Made by a program: the position numbers and the translations under genes
NCBI RefSeq assembly: GCF_030680935.1
Contig: NZ_JAUXUP010000038.1
Location: forward strand, 62,001-126,000
DNA length: 64,000 bases
Direction of reading: 5' to 3'
Origin: Polaromonas sp.
Lineage (GTDB): Bacteria; Pseudomonadota; Gammaproteobacteria; Burkholderiales; Burkholderiaceae_C
Notes under the pieces: generated by a model
Database searches by the model: none
The model's input: the letters and a program-made list of their open reading frames with translations, nothing else
What the model was told of the DNA's origin: nothing
Shown: positions 62,547 to 64,000 of the stretch, piece by piece
How the letters are laid out: the number at the start of each line of letters is the position of its first letter
Numbering within the stretch: the first letter of the stretch is position 1

Positions 62547-63419
62547 TCAGGTGGGCGAGTAAGCCAGCCGCACGTAGATAGGCGCATAGGCCTCGGCCTG
62601 GGTCACGTCGATCAGGCCTTCCTTGGACAGCTCCAGCAGCGCGATGAAGGTGACCACCAGCACGGGCATGCCGCGCGTGGGGTCAAACAGTGCCTCAAAC
62701 TCGACAAACTTCTGCCCCTGCAGCTTGCGCAGCACGATGCTCATGTGCTCACGCACCGAGAGTTCTTCGCGCGAGATCACGTGGTGCTGCACCAGCCGCG
62801 CGCGTTTGACGATGTCGCGCCAGGCGTCCTGCAGGTCCACCACGCTGATATCGGGAAAACGCGGCTGCAGCGCCTGCTCGACATAGACCTGCGCACGCAG
62901 GAAGTCGCGACCGTACTGCGGGATTTCATTGAGCTTGTGCGCCGCCAGCTTGATCTGCTCGTACTCCAGCAGGCGGCGTACCAGCTCGGCGCGCGGGTCT
63001 TCGGCTTCCTGGCCGTCGGCCACCTTTTTGGGCGGCAGCAACATGCGGGACTTGATCTCGATCAGCATCGCGGCCATCAGCAGGTATTCGGCCGCCAGCT
63101 CCAGGTTGGTGCTGCGGATTTCATCCACATACACCAGGTACTGACGCGTCACCGCCGCCATCGGGATGTCCAGAATGTTGAAGTTCTGTTTGCGGATCAG
63201 GTACAGCAGCAGATCCAGCGGGCCTTCAAAGGCTTCCAGAAACACCTGTAGCGCGTCCGGCGGTATGTACAGATCCTGCGGCATCGCAAACAGCGGCTCA
63301 CCATACAGGCGGGCCAGCGCCACCTGGTCAATCACCCCCGGCATGCCCGCCAGCGCCAAATCCCCGGTCGGCAGGCCTGGCTCGGCGGGCGGAAGTTCGG
63401 TGATGGTGGTCATGGGCAT
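62547..63419 (-). CDS. scpA: Segregation and condensation protein A
   Basis: A 290-residue kleisin of the SMC-ScpA-ScpB condensin. FEGPLDLLLYLIRKQNFNILDIPMAAVTRQYLVYVDEIRS at about residue 65 is the family core, followed by AAEYLLMAAMLIEIKSRMLLP; the C-terminal winged helix is VVTFIALLELSKEGLIDVTQAEAYAPIYVRL. The N-terminal 60 residues are variable and Pro-rich. The start at 63419 (MPMTT) or 63413 is likely; the longer frame lacks family support. It lies 86 bases after the DUF3460 gene, with a mini-repeat between. Confidence 0.94.
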   Translation of the reverse strand: MPMTTITELPPAEPGLPTGDLALAGMPGVIDQVALARLYGEPLFAMPQDLYIPPDALQVFLEAFEGPLDLLLYLIRKQNFNILDIPMAAVTRQYLVYVDEIRSTNLELAAEYLLMAAMLIEIKSRMLLPPKKVADGQEAEDPRAELVRRLLEYEQIKLAAHKLNEIPQYGRDFLRAQVYVEQALQPRFPDISVVDLQDAWRDIVKRARLVQHHVISREELSVREHMSIVLRKLQGQKFVEFEALFDPTRGMPVLVVTFIALLELSKEGLIDVTQAEAYAPIYVRLAYSPT

Positions 63420-63434
63420 GGGAGGGGTGGCATC

Positions 63435-63489
63435 AGCTATGAATTTGATAGCTGTTTGCGCACGTCCAGTATGGGCTGCGGGTCTTTTT
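63435..63489 (-). repeat. Dispersed mini-repeat, copy F (inverted)
   Basis: Plus-strand AGCTATGAATTTGATAGC ... TTTGCGCACGTCCAGTATGGGC ... GGTCTTTTT is the inverted orientation of the mini-repeat. It lies between the DUF3460 gene and scpA. Confidence 0.65.
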
Positions 63490-63505
63490 GACCTGAATGT
63501 TTCGA

Positions 63506-63724
63506 CTATTTGCTGTTCGGGTGGCCGCTGGTGCCATACACATAGGCTTGCTGCGCAACGTTGGCGTCCAGGTAATCGGCCTGCTCTGTGGCGCTCAGCT
63601 TTTTGTCCCACAGAAGCGCGCGCCCCTGGCGCTGCTCGGCCTCCAGCGTGGGCTTTTTCGCCTTGAGTTCGTCAATGAACTGGGTCGCTTCCGAGGAGTA
63701 GTGGGGCCGGGCGAAGATGGACAT
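63506..63724 (-). CDS. DUF3460 family protein
   Basis: A 72-residue soluble protein starting MSIFARPHYSSEATQFIDELKAKKPTLEAEQRQGRALLWDKK, characteristic of DUF3460. This family is found next to scpA or panC genes in betaproteobacteria and has no known function. ATG at 63724. It precedes scpA on the same strand, so they may share a transcript, and diverges from the lipoprotein gene. Confidence 0.85.
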   Translation of the reverse strand: MSIFARPHYSSEATQFIDELKAKKPTLEAEQRQGRALLWDKKLSATEQADYLDANVAQQAYVYGTSGHPNSK

Positions 63725-63831
63725 GGGATTAAACTGCCTGAAACTTGAATCGGCTGATTTTACCGGGGACCACCATGCACCTGCCTTTTTTCGCTTTCCC
63801 GGGGCGAGCGGCGGCGAGCGGGCGCTGCAGC

Positions 63832-64000
63832 ATGGGGAGATGGGCACTGATGGGACTGTTGTCGGCTTTGCTGGGTCTGGTCGGGTGTGACGCCCAGCGT
63901 ATTGCAGAACTTGAAGAAGGTGTTGCCACCGAGGCCGATGTGCGCGCCCGTTTTGGCGAGCCCGAGAAAATTTGGGAAGCAGCCGATCTGGCGGGCAACC
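63832..64000 (+). CDS. BamE/SmpA-domain lipoprotein (3' end beyond window)
   Basis: The first 56 codons of a lipoprotein. Reading MGRWALMGLLSALLGLVGCDAQR gives a signal peptide with the lipobox LVGC, then IAELEEGVATEADVRARFGEPEKIWEAAD, the start of a SmpA/OmlA (BamE-like) domain with its GxPxxxW-type turn. An in-frame ATG at 63775 would add 19 residues before the signal peptide and is less likely. The gene runs off the window edge. Similar proteins outside the bam locus have unknown roles in outer-membrane assembly. Confidence 0.75.
   Translation, partial: MGRWALMGLLSALLGLVGCDAQRIAELEEGVATEADVRARFGEPEKIWEAADLAGN

Overview
The window is GC-rich (about 60-65 %) chromosomal DNA whose gene families (fused LivH-LivM permease, IcmF, CqsA-type synthase, DUF3460/DUF6172 proteins, NicAB dehydrogenase) and two dispersed repeat families point to a betaproteobacterium of the Comamonadaceae (Polaromonas/Rhodoferax/Variovorax-like). 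No transposase, phage gene, tRNA, rRNA or CRISPR array was seen.

Layout. 1-2965: DEAD-box helicase (cut by the edge), DUF6172 protein, CigR/RcnB-like secreted protein, RNase D-type exonuclease. 2987-21754: a catabolic island that reads as nicotinamide/nicotinate degradation: enamidase, TetR regulator and ferredoxin-NADP reductase leftwards; 6-hydroxynicotinate reductase-like protein, UPF0280 protein, two AA_synth proteins, a branched-chain-type ABC transporter, a Tat-exported nicotinamidase and NicA/NicB rightwards; then glutaryl-CoA dehydrogenase with a divergent LysR gene. The implied route is nicotinamide -> nicotinate -> 6-hydroxynicotinate -> 1,4,5,6-tetrahydro-6-oxonicotinate -> 2-formylglutarate -> glutarate level -> glutaryl-CoA -> crotonyl-CoA. 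It combines a cytochrome-linked aerobic-type first step with the reductive branch known from Eubacterium barkeri and Azorhizobium.

21904-33775: DUF6352 protein, a small basic protein, a ppk2-icmF operon with a 26-bp perfect palindrome in front, a TRAP transporter operon with an internal terminator, a rhodanese and an M20 deacylase. 33829-38486: a CqsA/LqsA/JqsA-type alpha-hydroxyketone quorum-sensing locus (synthase, response regulator, sensor kinase, LuxR-type regulator). The palindrome CTGTCAA-N2-TTGACAG lies both before the synthase and at the start of the LuxR gene. 38625-46936: a peptide-type ABC transporter with an M81 metallopeptidase and an amidase.

46937-64000: housekeeping. coaX, a YqjD/YqjE/YqjK-like stress triad, panD-bioB-panB-panC, and thiCOSGE behind a TPP riboswitch; then a two-partner secretion pair (TpsA/TpsB), scpA, a DUF3460 gene and the start of a BamE-like lipoprotein. 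A dispersed mini-repeat of about 56 bp occurs at least six times, twice inside coding sequence without breaking the frame (nicB linker and the M81 peptidase).
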